From DYIU01 sp038326775 (GTDB lineage Bacteria; Actinomycetota; Geothermincolia; Fen-727; Anoxymicrobiaceae), in contig JBBQKJ010000003.1 of NCBI GenBank assembly GCA_038326775.1, positions 1 to 64,000 on the forward strand: DNA of 64,000 nt. The letters run 5' to 3'. Shown here piece after piece: positions 1-7,287 of the stretch. The position numbers and the translations under genes were made by a program. Under the pieces are notes generated by a model that was not told where the DNA came from, ran no database searches, and saw only the letters and a list, made by a program, of their open reading frames with translations. The first letter of the stretch is position 1; the number at the start of each line of letters is the position of its first letter.

Positions 1-85
1 TTGAGGTTGGCCGTTAATGGAACGGCGGGTTGGCCAGCCTGAAGGCCGGGCAGCTCATGGCAGGTTCGTAAAGACTTCCGTGATC

Positions 86-289
86 TCAGGGGCCAGGATC
101 GGCTTGAGGACGCGGAATTCTGAGTATTGTCCGATGCTCTACATTCAAAATGGGCTCTCCTAAGAGAACAGCGGCGATTGCGTGACCTGCTTCATGATGA
201 GCAAAAAGAATTCTGTATTCGGAGCCCAGGTCCTCCTCGACTGTCTCCAGCAAAATCTTCTTCCAAATGGATAGGTATGGCTCCTTCAC
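86..289 (-). CDS. Small HEAGH-motif protein, probable fragment of an M41-like metalloprotease
   Basis: A 67-residue frame starts at GTG 289, seven bases after a GGAG ribosome site. Residues 31-41 read AHHEAGHAIAA, the HEXXH zinc motif with the glycine spacing of FtsH-like M41 peptidases. No AAA domain or third zinc ligand follows, so it is far shorter than any M41 peptidase (about 200 residues for the protease domain alone). A different frame downstream reads GQYSEFRVLKPILAPE and stops at 55, and looks more protein-like than the annotated C-terminus, so a frameshift near 130 is likely. It is the last gene of the long minus-strand train. Function cannot be assigned. Confidence 0.4.
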   Translation of the reverse strand: MKEPYLSIWKKILLETVEEDLGSEYRILFAHHEAGHAIAAVLLGEPILNVEHRTILRIPRPQADPGP

Positions 290-395
290 CTTAATGCTCC
301 TCGCCTGTTTTTCCTTGCAGGAATCCTTTTCCTTTCGCCGGTTACTTGCCGAAAATGAGTCTAGTGGGTCTCTTTCGATACTAACCGCCGGCCGC

Positions 396-1103
396 TCAAG
401 CCTTCCACGCCAGGTCCGTTTCCTGTGCTGACCTGGGAAAGTAGGGACACCTTTCGAGGTGGCACTGGGGGTTCAGAGCGTAGTCAACGCATCTGCCGCC
501 AACGCGGCTGACCGGCAGGTCGTACCCGAAATCCTTCAAGACGCGTCCCGCGAGGTGCAGCGTGGTGTAGGTGCTCAGGGTACAGCACCTCGGGCCGCCC
601 AGGCGGGCGATTCTAGCGAACGCCTCCTTGCCGGCCTCCAGGCTTCTAGACCGCTTTTCCTCGTGAAAAGGTGTCGACCCCTGGATGATGCTCAGGGCTA
701 TCCCCAAGCCCGTGCCAGCTCCGCAGACACCGAGGAATCCGCAGCCGCCGGCCGGGACCATCAGCCCCCTCTTGAGAGCCTCCCTGACATCCTCGTCCGT
801 GAACTCGTAACCATTGTTCCTCAGCGAAGCCACTAGGATTCCCGCCACCAGGCCGTGATGCCACGGTCCATGGAACGGCAGGCTCTCCGAGGCCGTCCAC
901 CTGTCGCGGAGCTCGGCAATTACTTTTTCGTACATCACCACCGGGTCCTTGTCTTCCATCCCCGGCACTATCTCGAAGACAACCGGCATGAACTCCTTGT
1001 AGTCCTCCATGGAGAGCTCGTCGAACTCAAGCGCGGATTTCATCCATTCATCGTACCCGCTGATTTGCTTGCATTCTTCAAATTGAGCAGGATTCATTTG
1101 CAT
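396..1103 (-). CDS. DUF5714 family cysteine-rich protein
   Basis: 235 residues resembling the DUF5714 family, whose function is unknown. Seen: a GGCGFLGVCGAGTG segment (Cys121, Cys127), a GGPRCCTLST segment (Cys172, Cys173) and a C-terminal CHLERCPYFP cluster (Cys214, Cys219) with Cys205, all conserved-looking positions that suggest metal or Fe-S binding. In other genomes such proteins sit near radical SAM enzymes and methyltransferases (established knowledge, from memory). Here the gene directly follows a radical SAM gene, 29 bases downstream. The start may be the second ATG (codon 3), which has better spacing from AGGGAAG. Likely part of the same transcript as the genes upstream. Confidence 0.7.
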   Translation of the reverse strand: MQMNPAQFEECKQISGYDEWMKSALEFDELSMEDYKEFMPVVFEIVPGMEDKDPVVMYEKVIAELRDRWTASESLPFHGPWHHGLVAGILVASLRNNGYEFTDEDVREALKRGLMVPAGGCGFLGVCGAGTGLGIALSIIQGSTPFHEEKRSRSLEAGKEAFARIARLGGPRCCTLSTYTTLHLAGRVLKDFGYDLPVSRVGGRCVDYALNPQCHLERCPYFPRSAQETDLAWKA

Positions 1104-1132
1104 ACTTCCCTGTTTTTCGCGCCACAGTCGAA

Positions 1133-2098
1133 TTACTCCTCATGCCGGTCGTCAAATGCGGGTTGCAGTACCCGGTAGAAGACCTCTCCTCCCGTTAGTT
1201 CCGATATAACCCTGTTGCCCGCGACGAGCCGTGACAGTACCTTCAATGCCTCGATCTCGTTAATGTTGAACGTGTCCGCTATCTGGCCGCGGGTGCAGGG
1301 CCTCCTCTCGATAAGCGCCAGCAGTTCCCCCTCGCTTATGGACCCTCCCGCCGACTCGCCTTCGCCCCTCATGACCTCCCTCAGCACGCTCGCGTGCGGA
1401 CGGAGTATCGACACTATCTCCTGCACTCTCTCCTCGGGTACGGGCCGGGCGAACGGTTCCGCCGGCGGCCTGATAACCGTGTTCAAGTGGACCTCGTCAG
1501 GAGCTATGTCCTCGATCAGCTCACCGATGTTTTTTACGCTCCCGTCGCTCGAGTTGAGGCCTTCCAGCAGCATTACTTCCAGCCAGATGGTCCCGTGATA
1601 CTTGCTCCTGAAGCCCGCGAGACCATCGACTACATCCCTGAGGCGAAGTCCCGCGCAAGGCCTGTTCACCCTCTGGAACGTATCTTCGTCCCCGGCGTCA
1701 AGGGAAGGCAGCACCAGGTCTGCCATAAGGCAGGCCCTCGATACGGCGGGGTTCCCGAGCAGGGAACCGTTCGTCAGGACGGCCACCGGTATGTCCGTGA
1801 ACTCCTTGATTCGGGAGATTATCTGGGCCAGCTCGCTGTTAAGCGTCGGCTCGCCGGAGCCGGCCATGGTGATGTAGTCGGGGCGGGTTCCCGACTCGAG
1901 ACTGGGCTTCAACTCAGCCAGGATATCATCAGCCTTGACATAGGGGGCTATGCGGGTGGCCCTGGTCGAGGTCCTGCCCAACTGGCAGTAAACGCAGTCG
2001 TAATCACAGGTCTTGGGAGGCACGAGGTCCACCCCCAGCGATGCGCCGAGCCTGCGCGAGGCGACCGGGCCATAGATATGCTGTCTACCCTTTTTCAT
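1133..2098 (-). CDS. Radical SAM protein (COG0731/TYW1-like) with C-terminal winged helix
   Basis: About 321 residues if started at the internal ATG (MKKGRQHIYGP), which avoids overlap with the upstream gene. An alternative start lies at 2122. The radical SAM motif CDYDCVYC (Cys31, Cys35, Cys38) should bind the [4Fe-4S] cluster that cleaves S-adenosylmethionine. GSGEPTLN is the glycine-rich SAM-contact stretch. The N-terminal YGPVxSRRLG signature is typical of the COG0731 Fe-S oxidoreductases related to wyosine synthase TYW1. The last 70 residues look like a winged-helix domain. The substrate is unknown. The gene is coupled to the DUF5714 gene downstream. Confidence 0.8.
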   Translation of the reverse strand: MKKGRQHIYGPVASRRLGASLGVDLVPPKTCDYDCVYCQLGRTSTRATRIAPYVKADDILAELKPSLESGTRPDYITMAGSGEPTLNSELAQIISRIKEFTDIPVAVLTNGSLLGNPAVSRACLMADLVLPSLDAGDEDTFQRVNRPCAGLRLRDVVDGLAGFRSKYHGTIWLEVMLLEGLNSSDGSVKNIGELIEDIAPDEVHLNTVIRPPAEPFARPVPEERVQEIVSILRPHASVLREVMRGEGESAGGSISEGELLALIERRPCTRGQIADTFNINEIEALKVLSRLVAGNRVISELTGGEVFYRVLQPAFDDRHEE

Positions 2099-2102
2099 CA
2101 GC

Positions 2103-2732
2103 CTATTCCAACTCCCGGGCACTCACATTCCTGCCTGCTCCGACCTTGAAAAAGGCGTAGCCATAGGCATTCAGGAACGCTTGGGTAGCCATCTCCCCGG
2201 TGGAGTAGACACCGTCGCATATCGACCGGGCGTCTGAGACCTCTATCAGATCGGCGCCGCTGCTCCGTACGACGGCCTTGGTGTCAGGCGGAAAGGAAGC
2301 GGGGAGGTATACCTCCACGTCGGGGTTCGACCAGAACAGGCCGGGCAGGCCACCGACATGGTCCGAATGCGCATGAGACAGTATGACTGCGTCTATCGTC
2401 TTCGGGTCGATGCCCAGGCGAGACATGTTATACGACAGGACGTCGTAGTCGCCTCCGGTATCAAAAAGGACGGTCTTGTCATCACGCTCAATGAGGCAGG
2501 AAAAGCCCCAGGAGGTCTTCAGACCCTCGATGAAGGGGCTGTTGTCGCAAACGACGGTCAAGCGCATCGCACCTTCTTCATCAGGCGAGCCTCGATGATA
2601 CGAGAGCTTCGCTGGAGACTCGTTGCGGACCGCCCCCGAGCCGCATCCACCCATGCCGAGCGTGCATGCGATAACCGGAGCCATCAGCAGAGCCGAAAAG
2701 AGCCGCGCTTCAGTTCGCATAGTTACCGACAA
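2103..2732 (-). CDS. Metallo-beta-lactamase-fold lipoprotein, C-terminally truncated
   Basis: 209 residues. It has an N-terminal hydrophobic segment ending in MGGCG, a plausible lipobox, so export and lipid anchoring are likely. The MBL motif LSHAHSDHVGG is intact and the N-terminal half matches the COG1237 hydrolase family, of which the 274-residue protein at 20342-21166 is a complete member. The second half, with the GCAHSG metal ligand seen in that paralogue, is missing: the frame ends in TAG shortly after the STGE motif. It is probably a truncated or degenerate copy, and may be inactive. The start is uncertain (TTG 2732 or ATG 2720), without a clear ribosome site. Confidence 0.6.
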   Translation of the reverse strand: MSVTMRTEARLFSALLMAPVIACTLGMGGCGSGAVRNESPAKLSYHRGSPDEEGAMRLTVVCDNSPFIEGLKTSWGFSCLIERDDKTVLFDTGGDYDVLSYNMSRLGIDPKTIDAVILSHAHSDHVGGLPGLFWSNPDVEVYLPASFPPDTKAVVRSSGADLIEVSDARSICDGVYSTGEMATQAFLNAYGYAFFKVGAGRNVSARELE

Positions 2733-2763
2733 ACAAGGTGAGCTGAGCGAGAAGCCCCGGCTG

Positions 2764-3180
2764 TCATTGCCCGGCCCTTCTTCGCATTTCCACCATCACG
2801 CAGATGTCGTGGAGCACCTTTATACCGTTCTGGTCACAGAAAGCGATCGCCTCCTTCGACTCAGCGCCCGGCTGCATCCAGGCCTTGTCCACGCCGAGGG
2901 CGGGAAGCTGTCGGACTATGTCCTCCGTAACGCCGGGAGGGCACACGAACTCCACTACGTCGGGTTTCTCCGGAAGCGAATCAAGGTCAGGGTAGCACCT
3001 GTCGCTGTAGATATCCTGACAGCGCGGGTTTACAGGGTAGGCCGAGTAGCCTCCCCGCTTGAGGTCCTGGTACACCTTGTACCCGTACTTCTGTTTGTTG
3101 GTTGATACACCGACAACGGCGAAGACCCTGGCACCCAGGAACTCGTCGACCAACCTCTGGTCGAACGAATGCTTCTCCAT
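2764..3180 (-). CDS. CoA-binding domain protein (COG1832 family)
   Basis: 138 residues, the full length for this family. A single Rossmann-like CoA-binding domain starts with ARVFAVVGVS and contains the family's YPVNPR and MQPGAES segments. The family is the stand-alone version of the CoA-binding domain of succinyl-CoA synthetase alpha subunits. Its cellular role is not established. ATG 3180 follows AAGGAGTAACGGC, which overlaps the stop of the upstream DUF1847 gene, so the two are translationally linked. It belongs to the minus-strand train starting near 7.8 kb. Confidence 0.8.
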   Translation of the reverse strand: MEKHSFDQRLVDEFLGARVFAVVGVSTNKQKYGYKVYQDLKRGGYSAYPVNPRCQDIYSDRCYPDLDSLPEKPDVVEFVCPPGVTEDIVRQLPALGVDKAWMQPGAESKEAIAFCDQNGIKVLHDICVMVEMRRRAGQ

Positions 3181-3184
3181 GCCG

Positions 3185-3850
3185 TTACTCCTTTTTGCCC
3201 TCGGGGTTCCTCAGTCTGCTGTAATATGAGTTCGATGTGTAGAGGACCGCCGCAGGATTGTGCCCGGTGACGCGGTCCTTGGCGACGAGCACCGTGGTCA
3301 GCGCTTCAGTGTGCTTGAAGAAGAGGGAATCGTGCCCTACGCATAGTCCCACCAGCACGTTGAGGCCGCAGCCCTCGCGGTCCAGTATGAACGCCTGTGC
3401 TACAGGGTTGCAGTACGACTCGTAGGCGCCGGGCAAGACCTTCTCGGAGTCCGCAAGGCCGAGGTTTTCCTTGGGCTCTCCCCCGACCTTGCAGCAAACC
3501 GAGACCACCTCGAACCCGTGTGCCTCCAGGATCTCGGCGAAAATCCTCGCTTCATTTCTAAGACCTATGCAGAAGGCAATTCCTATCTTCCGCACTTCCA
3601 GCCGCTTCGCGAACTCGACCACTTCCTGGACGCGCGTCCACTTCCCGTACCCGGTGCCTTCCACCCTTGAGGCCTCGCGCGCGACGTGACTTGACTCTTC
3701 GTCACGAAGTGCCGTGCGGGCCTCGGACAAGTCTTCCTCTTTATTGACGCTGGGGCAGAAAACGGGTACCCCCTCCTTGATGCCAAAATGGCAGAGGGGC
3801 TTCGCACACTTGACGCAAGACGGTGCCGTATGGCTTCGTTCAGTCGACAA
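3185..3850 (-). CDS. DUF1847 metal-binding domain protein
   Basis: 221 residues. The N-terminus carries a four-cysteine cluster (Cys12, Cys15, Cys20, Cys32; CVKCAKPLC then VFCPS), which likely binds an Fe-S cluster or zinc. The rest matches the DUF1847 pattern, with CKVGGEPKENLG, SYCNPVAQA, GLCVGHDSLFF and a terminal GHNPAAVLY. DUF1847 proteins occur in anaerobes and their reaction is unknown. The start is TTG 3850, five bases after a GGGGGTAG ribosome site. The gap of 117 bases to the next upstream gene is the largest in this part of the gene train, so a local promoter is possible. Confidence 0.8.
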   Translation of the reverse strand: MSTERSHTAPSCVKCAKPLCHFGIKEGVPVFCPSVNKEEDLSEARTALRDEESSHVAREASRVEGTGYGKWTRVQEVVEFAKRLEVRKIGIAFCIGLRNEARIFAEILEAHGFEVVSVCCKVGGEPKENLGLADSEKVLPGAYESYCNPVAQAFILDREGCGLNVLVGLCVGHDSLFFKHTEALTTVLVAKDRVTGHNPAAVLYTSNSYYSRLRNPEGKKE

Positions 3851-3967
3851 ATGAACTACCCCCTGGTCTATGTGTAGAACCTGGTGGCATGGCCACCGCG
3901 TCTGCCTGATGCCCGGCCTTCCTGGTTGAACCCGAGGGCGAAAGGTAGCAATATGCGAGGCGCTTCA

Positions 3968-4408
3968 TCACTCATCCTCGCCACTCGGGCTGGCCCCAAG
4001 GTAATCATCAACGGCCATATGCAGCGTGGTAGCCGCCAGCAGCGCGCAGTGCTCGCTTTCCTCGGGGAGGCCTTTCAGCGCCTCGAGAACCCCCGCCTGG
4101 CCTATCAGCTTTGCATCGTCGAGCGCCTTCCCCTTCGCCAGTTCCGTTACCATGCTCCCAGACGCTATCGAGGTCCCGCACCCGTCGGTCCAGAACCGGG
4201 CTTCCCTGATGATGCCGGACGAGACCTCGATGGAGATCATCATGGTGTCTCCACAGGGACCGGTAAAGGCCGCAAAACCGTCCTCGTTCTCCAGGCGCCC
4301 CACGTTCCTCGGGTTCATGGCGTGGTCGAGGACGATTTCGGAGAAGCCGCTGTTTACTTCACTCTCTATTCTGGCCGCGAATCGGGCAAGATCATCGTCG
4401 TCTGTCAT
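3968..4408 (-). CDS. NifU/IscU-like iron-sulfur cluster scaffold protein
   Basis: 146 residues of the NifU N-terminal (IscU) family. The three cluster-ligand cysteines are present: Cys52 in GPCGDT, Cys77 in DGCGTS and Cys121 in SEHCALLA. The DHAMNPRNVG motif near residue 28 is also typical. It would hold nascent Fe-S clusters and pass them to client proteins. Neither a cysteine desulfurase nor the NifU C-terminal domain lies nearby, so its partner is elsewhere. ATG 4408 follows GGGAG by seven bases. It sits among ORP-domain and zinc-ribbon genes, which suggests a role in maturing metal clusters for that system. Confidence 0.87.
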   Translation of the reverse strand: MTDDDDLARFAARIESEVNSGFSEIVLDHAMNPRNVGRLENEDGFAAFTGPCGDTMMISIEVSSGIIREARFWTDGCGTSIASGSMVTELAKGKALDDAKLIGQAGVLEALKGLPEESEHCALLAATTLHMAVDDYLGASPSGEDE

Positions 4409-4436
4409 CTGCAGCTCCCGCTAGTTACGCATTTTG

Positions 4437-4676
4437 TCATGTCTTCCGACAGGTGCCCCCTGTATCACACGGCGGCGAATCGCACCGCTCTTCCCTGCCG
4501 CAACAGGTCAGGCCACCGGATGCAGCGGGATTCCTGGGCGTCGTAAAGGTAGAGAAAAGCTTCTCCAGTTTTTCGCTTCCGCACTCGGGGCAGGAAGTTG
4601 CGGTTTCTTGCCCGGGAAGGGCTATAGACTCAAACCCTGCACCGCATTCGCCGCACTTGAACTCGAAAATAGGCAT
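4437..4676 (-). CDS. FmdB-type zinc-ribbon protein with extra C-terminal cysteines
   Basis: 79 residues. MPIFEFKCGECG and SCPECGS give a CxxC...CxxC zinc ribbon (Cys8, Cys11, Cys29, Cys32) as in the FmdB/CxxC_CxxC_SSSS family. The tail has five more cysteines (58, 59, 65, 70, 76), unusual for the family and possibly a second metal site. ATG 4676 follows GGGAGG with good spacing. It lies 28 bases before the NifU-like gene. The FmdB name comes from formamidase operons. A regulatory role is suggested for the family but not shown here. Confidence 0.8.
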   Translation of the reverse strand: MPIFEFKCGECGAGFESIALPGQETATSCPECGSEKLEKLFSTFTTPRNPAASGGLTCCGREERCDSPPCDTGGTCRKT

Positions 4677-4755
4677 TTAATGACCTCCCCATCGGCACTC
4701 ATCCCTTACATGGGGCTTCTTGGCCTTCCGACCGATGACGTTGCCCTTTCTTTCT

Positions 4756-5463
4756 TCAAAGGACCTGAGGCTTCCAGACCTCCCAGACCTTTCCGACGAG
4801 GTCCGGCCCGGGCTTCAGTGTCCTATCCCCGGGGCGCCAGCCCGATGGCGTCGCTTCGCCGGTTTCCCTTACCTGCTTGAATGCGCTGACCTGTCTGATG
4901 AGCTCGTCAACGTTTCTGCCAACTGGCGGAGAGAGCACCTCCGTCGCCTGCACTATCCCGTCCGGGTCGATCAGAAAACGACCCCTGACATTAACCCCGG
5001 CCTCCTCATCGTAGACACCAAAGACCCGACCGACCTGTCCGCCCGGGTCGGTCAGCATGGGGTATGGAAAACCTCCGGGCAACATCTTCCCGAGTTCCTG
5101 CTCCTGCCAGATCTTATGCACGAATCGGCTGTCAACGCTGATGGAAAGGACCTGTACTCCCAGCTCATCCAGCTCGCTCTTGCGCGCGGCAACTGCCGCG
5201 AGTTCCGTCGGTCACACGAAAGTGAAGTCGCCAGGGTAGAAACAGAGGACCACCCAGCTTCCCCGGTAGTCGGAGAGCCTGACGTTCTTGAATCCGCCTT
5301 CCTCGAAAGCGCTGACCTCGAAATCGGGGGCCTCTTTACCGACCGCGACACGCATTGGGTTCCCCTCTTGTTCGGCATCCACCGGTTCGACAGAACCTCC
5401 CCTCTCGCTGGAGGAGAGAATTCCCTTGGCCGGCTCTACGCAGGAGTCTTTTAGTTCAGACAT
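4756..5463 (-). CDS. prxU: Selenocysteine-containing peroxiredoxin (AhpC/PrxU-like), TGA read as Sec
   Basis: One frame from 5463 to 4756, interrupted only by TGA at 5212-5214. The TGA falls exactly at the peroxidatic position of the peroxiredoxin motif: FYPGDFTFV-U-PTEL. The other landmarks are present: VGKEAPDFEV, GDRTLKPGPDLVGKVWEVWKP. Read through, the product would reduce peroxides with selenocysteine, as in known bacterial PrxU proteins. The usual resolving CP is replaced by TP in EATPSGWRPGD, so this looks like a one-Sec enzyme. Two starts have ribosome sites. ATG 5463 (AAGGAGG) gives 235 residues with Sec84. ATG 5355 (AGAGGGGA) gives 199 residues with Sec48, closer to family length. 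The alternative is a nonsense mutation in a normal Cys enzyme. Confidence 0.78.
5185..5214 (-). promoter_or_regulatory. SECIS-like hairpin just after the in-frame TGA of the peroxiredoxin
   Basis: On the minus strand the TGA (5214-5212) is followed by CCGACGGAACT and then CGCGGC-AGTT-GCCGCG (5200-5185), a perfect six-pair stem with a four-base loop containing G. The loop begins 18 bases after the TGA. Bacterial SECIS elements lie directly downstream of the UGA, with the apical loop about 16-37 bases away and a G near the start of the loop (established knowledge), so this fits. SelB binding is inferred. No sel genes are in the window. Confidence 0.65.
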
Positions 5464-5582
5464 CCGACACGACCTCCTTGGAAGTTTCGAGGAATTCCTG
5501 TAACAACAGACATCGTCCTATTCCGCCGCATGATTCCCGTACCCGGAATCCGCCTGCAGACCCTCGCTGCTCGCGACTGCAA

Positions 5583-6050
5583 TTACTGACGGCCGCCTCC
5601 TCTGCCTCGACCTCCCCCGCGACCCATACCCCGGCCGCCGGGCCCCATACCGCCGCCGCCCATTCCGGCACCCCTCGAACCCGCGGGGCCCATGCCGAAC
5701 TTCTCGTCAACCGTCGCCGAGCCCGCGGAACTGAGCTTCCCGGCCTTGTAATCGGCGAGCGCCTCCTCAGCAGTCCCGGCCGCGCCCGTGAGAACACTGA
5801 TCCCGGCTGCGTCCAGCACCTTGTAGGCGTTCGGGCCGATATTGCCTGTAATTACCGCCTCGGCGCCCCGTTCCACCACCATCTGCGAGGTCTGGATACC
5901 TGCACCGCCCGCTGCGTCGATGTTCGGGTTGTCCAGGTATTCGAACTCCCCGGTTTCGAGATCAACCATCAGGAACCCCCGGGCCCTTCCGAACCTCGGG
6001 TCGACGACCGCGGACAGGTCACTGCCTTGAACGGATATCGCTACTTTCAT
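5583..6050 (-). CDS. ORP/NifX-family (dinitrogenase Fe-Mo cofactor biosynthesis domain) protein with Gly-rich tail
   Basis: 155 residues from ATG 6050 (MKVAISVQGSDL), ten bases after AGGAGG. The single domain has the family landmarks: DPRFGRARGFLMVD, then a GNIGPNAYKVLDAAGISV segment and a TAEEALADYKAG helix. Members include NifX/NafY and the orange protein ORP, which binds a Mo-Cu sulfide cluster. Binding here is inferred. The last 40 residues are almost only Gly, Met, Arg and Pro. It lies between a zinc-ribbon gene and the selenoprotein peroxiredoxin, in one transcript headed by a DUF134 regulator. Confidence 0.85.
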   Translation of the reverse strand: MKVAISVQGSDLSAVVDPRFGRARGFLMVDLETGEFEYLDNPNIDAAGGAGIQTSQMVVERGAEAVITGNIGPNAYKVLDAAGISVLTGAAGTAEEALADYKAGKLSSAGSATVDEKFGMGPAGSRGAGMGGGGMGPGGRGMGRGGGRGRGGGRQ

Positions 6051-6084
6051 CAGCAAAAAACCTCCTGTTACTCGCGTTTCGCTT

Positions 6085-6402
6085 CTATGCCCAGCGTGGG
6101 CCCCTGCCTGCGCCGCCACGGCCTCTTCCCAGGCCGCTCGGACCACGGCCCGCACCGAAGCCGCCGCCGGGAACCACCACCGTTCCTCCACTCGCCGCGG
6201 GACCGCTCGCCGCGGGACCGCTCGCCGCTAACGACCCGCCTCGGCCTGCTCCCCGCTCGAAGCCCCTGTCGCCTTCGGCCCTGTGGATGTTATTTCCGCC
6301 GCACTTCGGGCATTCCATCGACCTGCCGGGCACCCCTGTCCCGTAAGGCACCTCGAAAGTGTCATTGCAGTCGTAGCATGTGAACCGCCTCATCGCTGCC
6401 AT
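6085..6402 (-). CDS. Zinc-ribbon protein with Gly/Ala-rich tail
   Basis: About 105 residues from ATG 6402, eight bases after AAGGAGG. The N-terminus reads FTCYDCNDTFEV and later MECPKCGGNNI, a CxxC...CxxC zinc ribbon. The domain resembles the C-terminal ribbon of the DUF134 proteins in this window (FECVQCGNSWEEPFGSG...CPKCGG), so it may be a detached copy. The rest is low complexity and includes a tandem AASGP repeat encoded by a 15-base DNA repeat near 6196-6229. No function can be assigned. It lies 34 bases before an ORP-family gene. Confidence 0.7.
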   Translation of the reverse strand: MAAMRRFTCYDCNDTFEVPYGTGVPGRSMECPKCGGNNIHRAEGDRGFERGAGRGGSLAASGPAASGPAASGGTVVVPGGGFGAGRGPSGLGRGRGGAGRGPRWA

Positions 6403-6470
6403 TTGCAAGACCTCCTTAATATCCTTGGACCAGCATCCAAGCCTGCTCTTCCCTTTTCATTGCACTATTT

Positions 6471-6743
6471 TCACGTCCCGCCTTTTCCGCTGGACAGCTT
6501 ACGGTAAAGGTCTGTCGTCTCCCGTATCACCCTGATGACGTCGAGGGTCAACTGCGCTCCCGCCCTTACGACGTCGAACCACGAGAACACTCTCTCCCTG
6601 GTGTCGCGACCGGACTCCCCTTGCTCATCGTCCTTATGAACTTCCAACCTCTCCGGATCCCCGCCGGGTTTGCTCTTCTCCAGAGCCGCACTGTCTTCCG
6701 CGGCTTCATGGTATCTTGCAGCTCGTCCCTGTCTTTTTCTCAA
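6471..6743 (-). CDS. Hypothetical small basic protein
   Basis: 90 residues, not recognised. The first half is charged and hydrophilic. The second half (SWFDVVRAGAQLTLDVIRVIRETTDL) looks like an amphipathic helix. The start is TTG 6743 with an AAGGTG site overlapping the stop of the upstream ORP-family gene (six-base gap), which supports it being translated. It is part of the minus-strand train. No domain or metal motif is visible. Confidence 0.5.
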   Translation of the reverse strand: MRKRQGRAARYHEAAEDSAALEKSKPGGDPERLEVHKDDEQGESGRDTRERVFSWFDVVRAGAQLTLDVIRVIRETTDLYRKLSSGKGGT

Positions 6744-6749
6744 ACCAGA

Positions 6750-7274
6750 TCACCTTCTCTCCATATGGTCCTCGCCCACGTCGACCTGCCTGTCAACACC
6801 TGCAGCCCTGAACCCACTAGCATTGCCCGCGCAGGTGCCCATCCCCCCTTTGCAGGCTATCTCTCTCGAAACGAGATTTCCCGAAAGCAGGCTTCCCAGA
6901 GTATCCTCCACGGAACCCTTCGCGCCGGAGTACACACGGATATCGGCAGCTTCAAGGTGTTCCAGAGCACGCTCTCCTATGTTCCCCGTCACGAGGCGTT
7001 TCACCCCTTTCTTCTTCAAGAGAGCGGGAAGCGCTCCGTACTCATGAGGTGGCGCAGGCAGGATCTCGCGGTCCTTTATGTCGCCGTCTTCCACCTCGAC
7101 CAGCATGATCTCCTCCGCCTTGCCGAAATGCGGCGAGACCTTCTTACCGGACATGACTATGGCGATTCTCATGCTCCGCGCACCGTCGCAGCTTCTCGGG
7201 TCGCTCATCCCTTTAGCGCTCTCGGATCCTCTCAGCGCTTCTGCAACTGCCTTGTCGAACTGGACTTCTTCCAT
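6750..7274 (-). CDS. ORP/NifX-family protein
   Basis: 174 residues from ATG 7274, which follows GGGAG and begins just after the stop of the DUF134 gene. The domain proper starts at MRIAIVMSGKKVSPHFGKAEE (alternative ATG 7172, with a poorer ribosome site). It has the family's ILPAPPHEYGALPALL and VTGNIGERALEHLEAADI segments. It is very similar in layout to the ORP half of the Mrp fusion at 21831-23090 (SPHFGKCEE, VPAPPHDCSALPNMF), so the two are paralogues. The HxxC/HFGKAEE region is expected to carry metal or cluster ligands. Its position directly after the DUF134 gene repeats the DUF134-ORP order seen at 21.3 kb. Confidence 0.83.
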   Translation of the reverse strand: MEEVQFDKAVAEALRGSESAKGMSDPRSCDGARSMRIAIVMSGKKVSPHFGKAEEIMLVEVEDGDIKDREILPAPPHEYGALPALLKKKGVKRLVTGNIGERALEHLEAADIRVYSGAKGSVEDTLGSLLSGNLVSREIACKGGMGTCAGNASGFRAAGVDRQVDVGEDHMERR

Positions 7275-7287
7275 CTCAGGGCTCCCG

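Noticed and set aside
2103..2105. TAG at the end of the MBL lipoprotein as pyrrolysine
   Set aside because: The frame after TAG meets another stop almost at once and does not resume the MBL family sequence.
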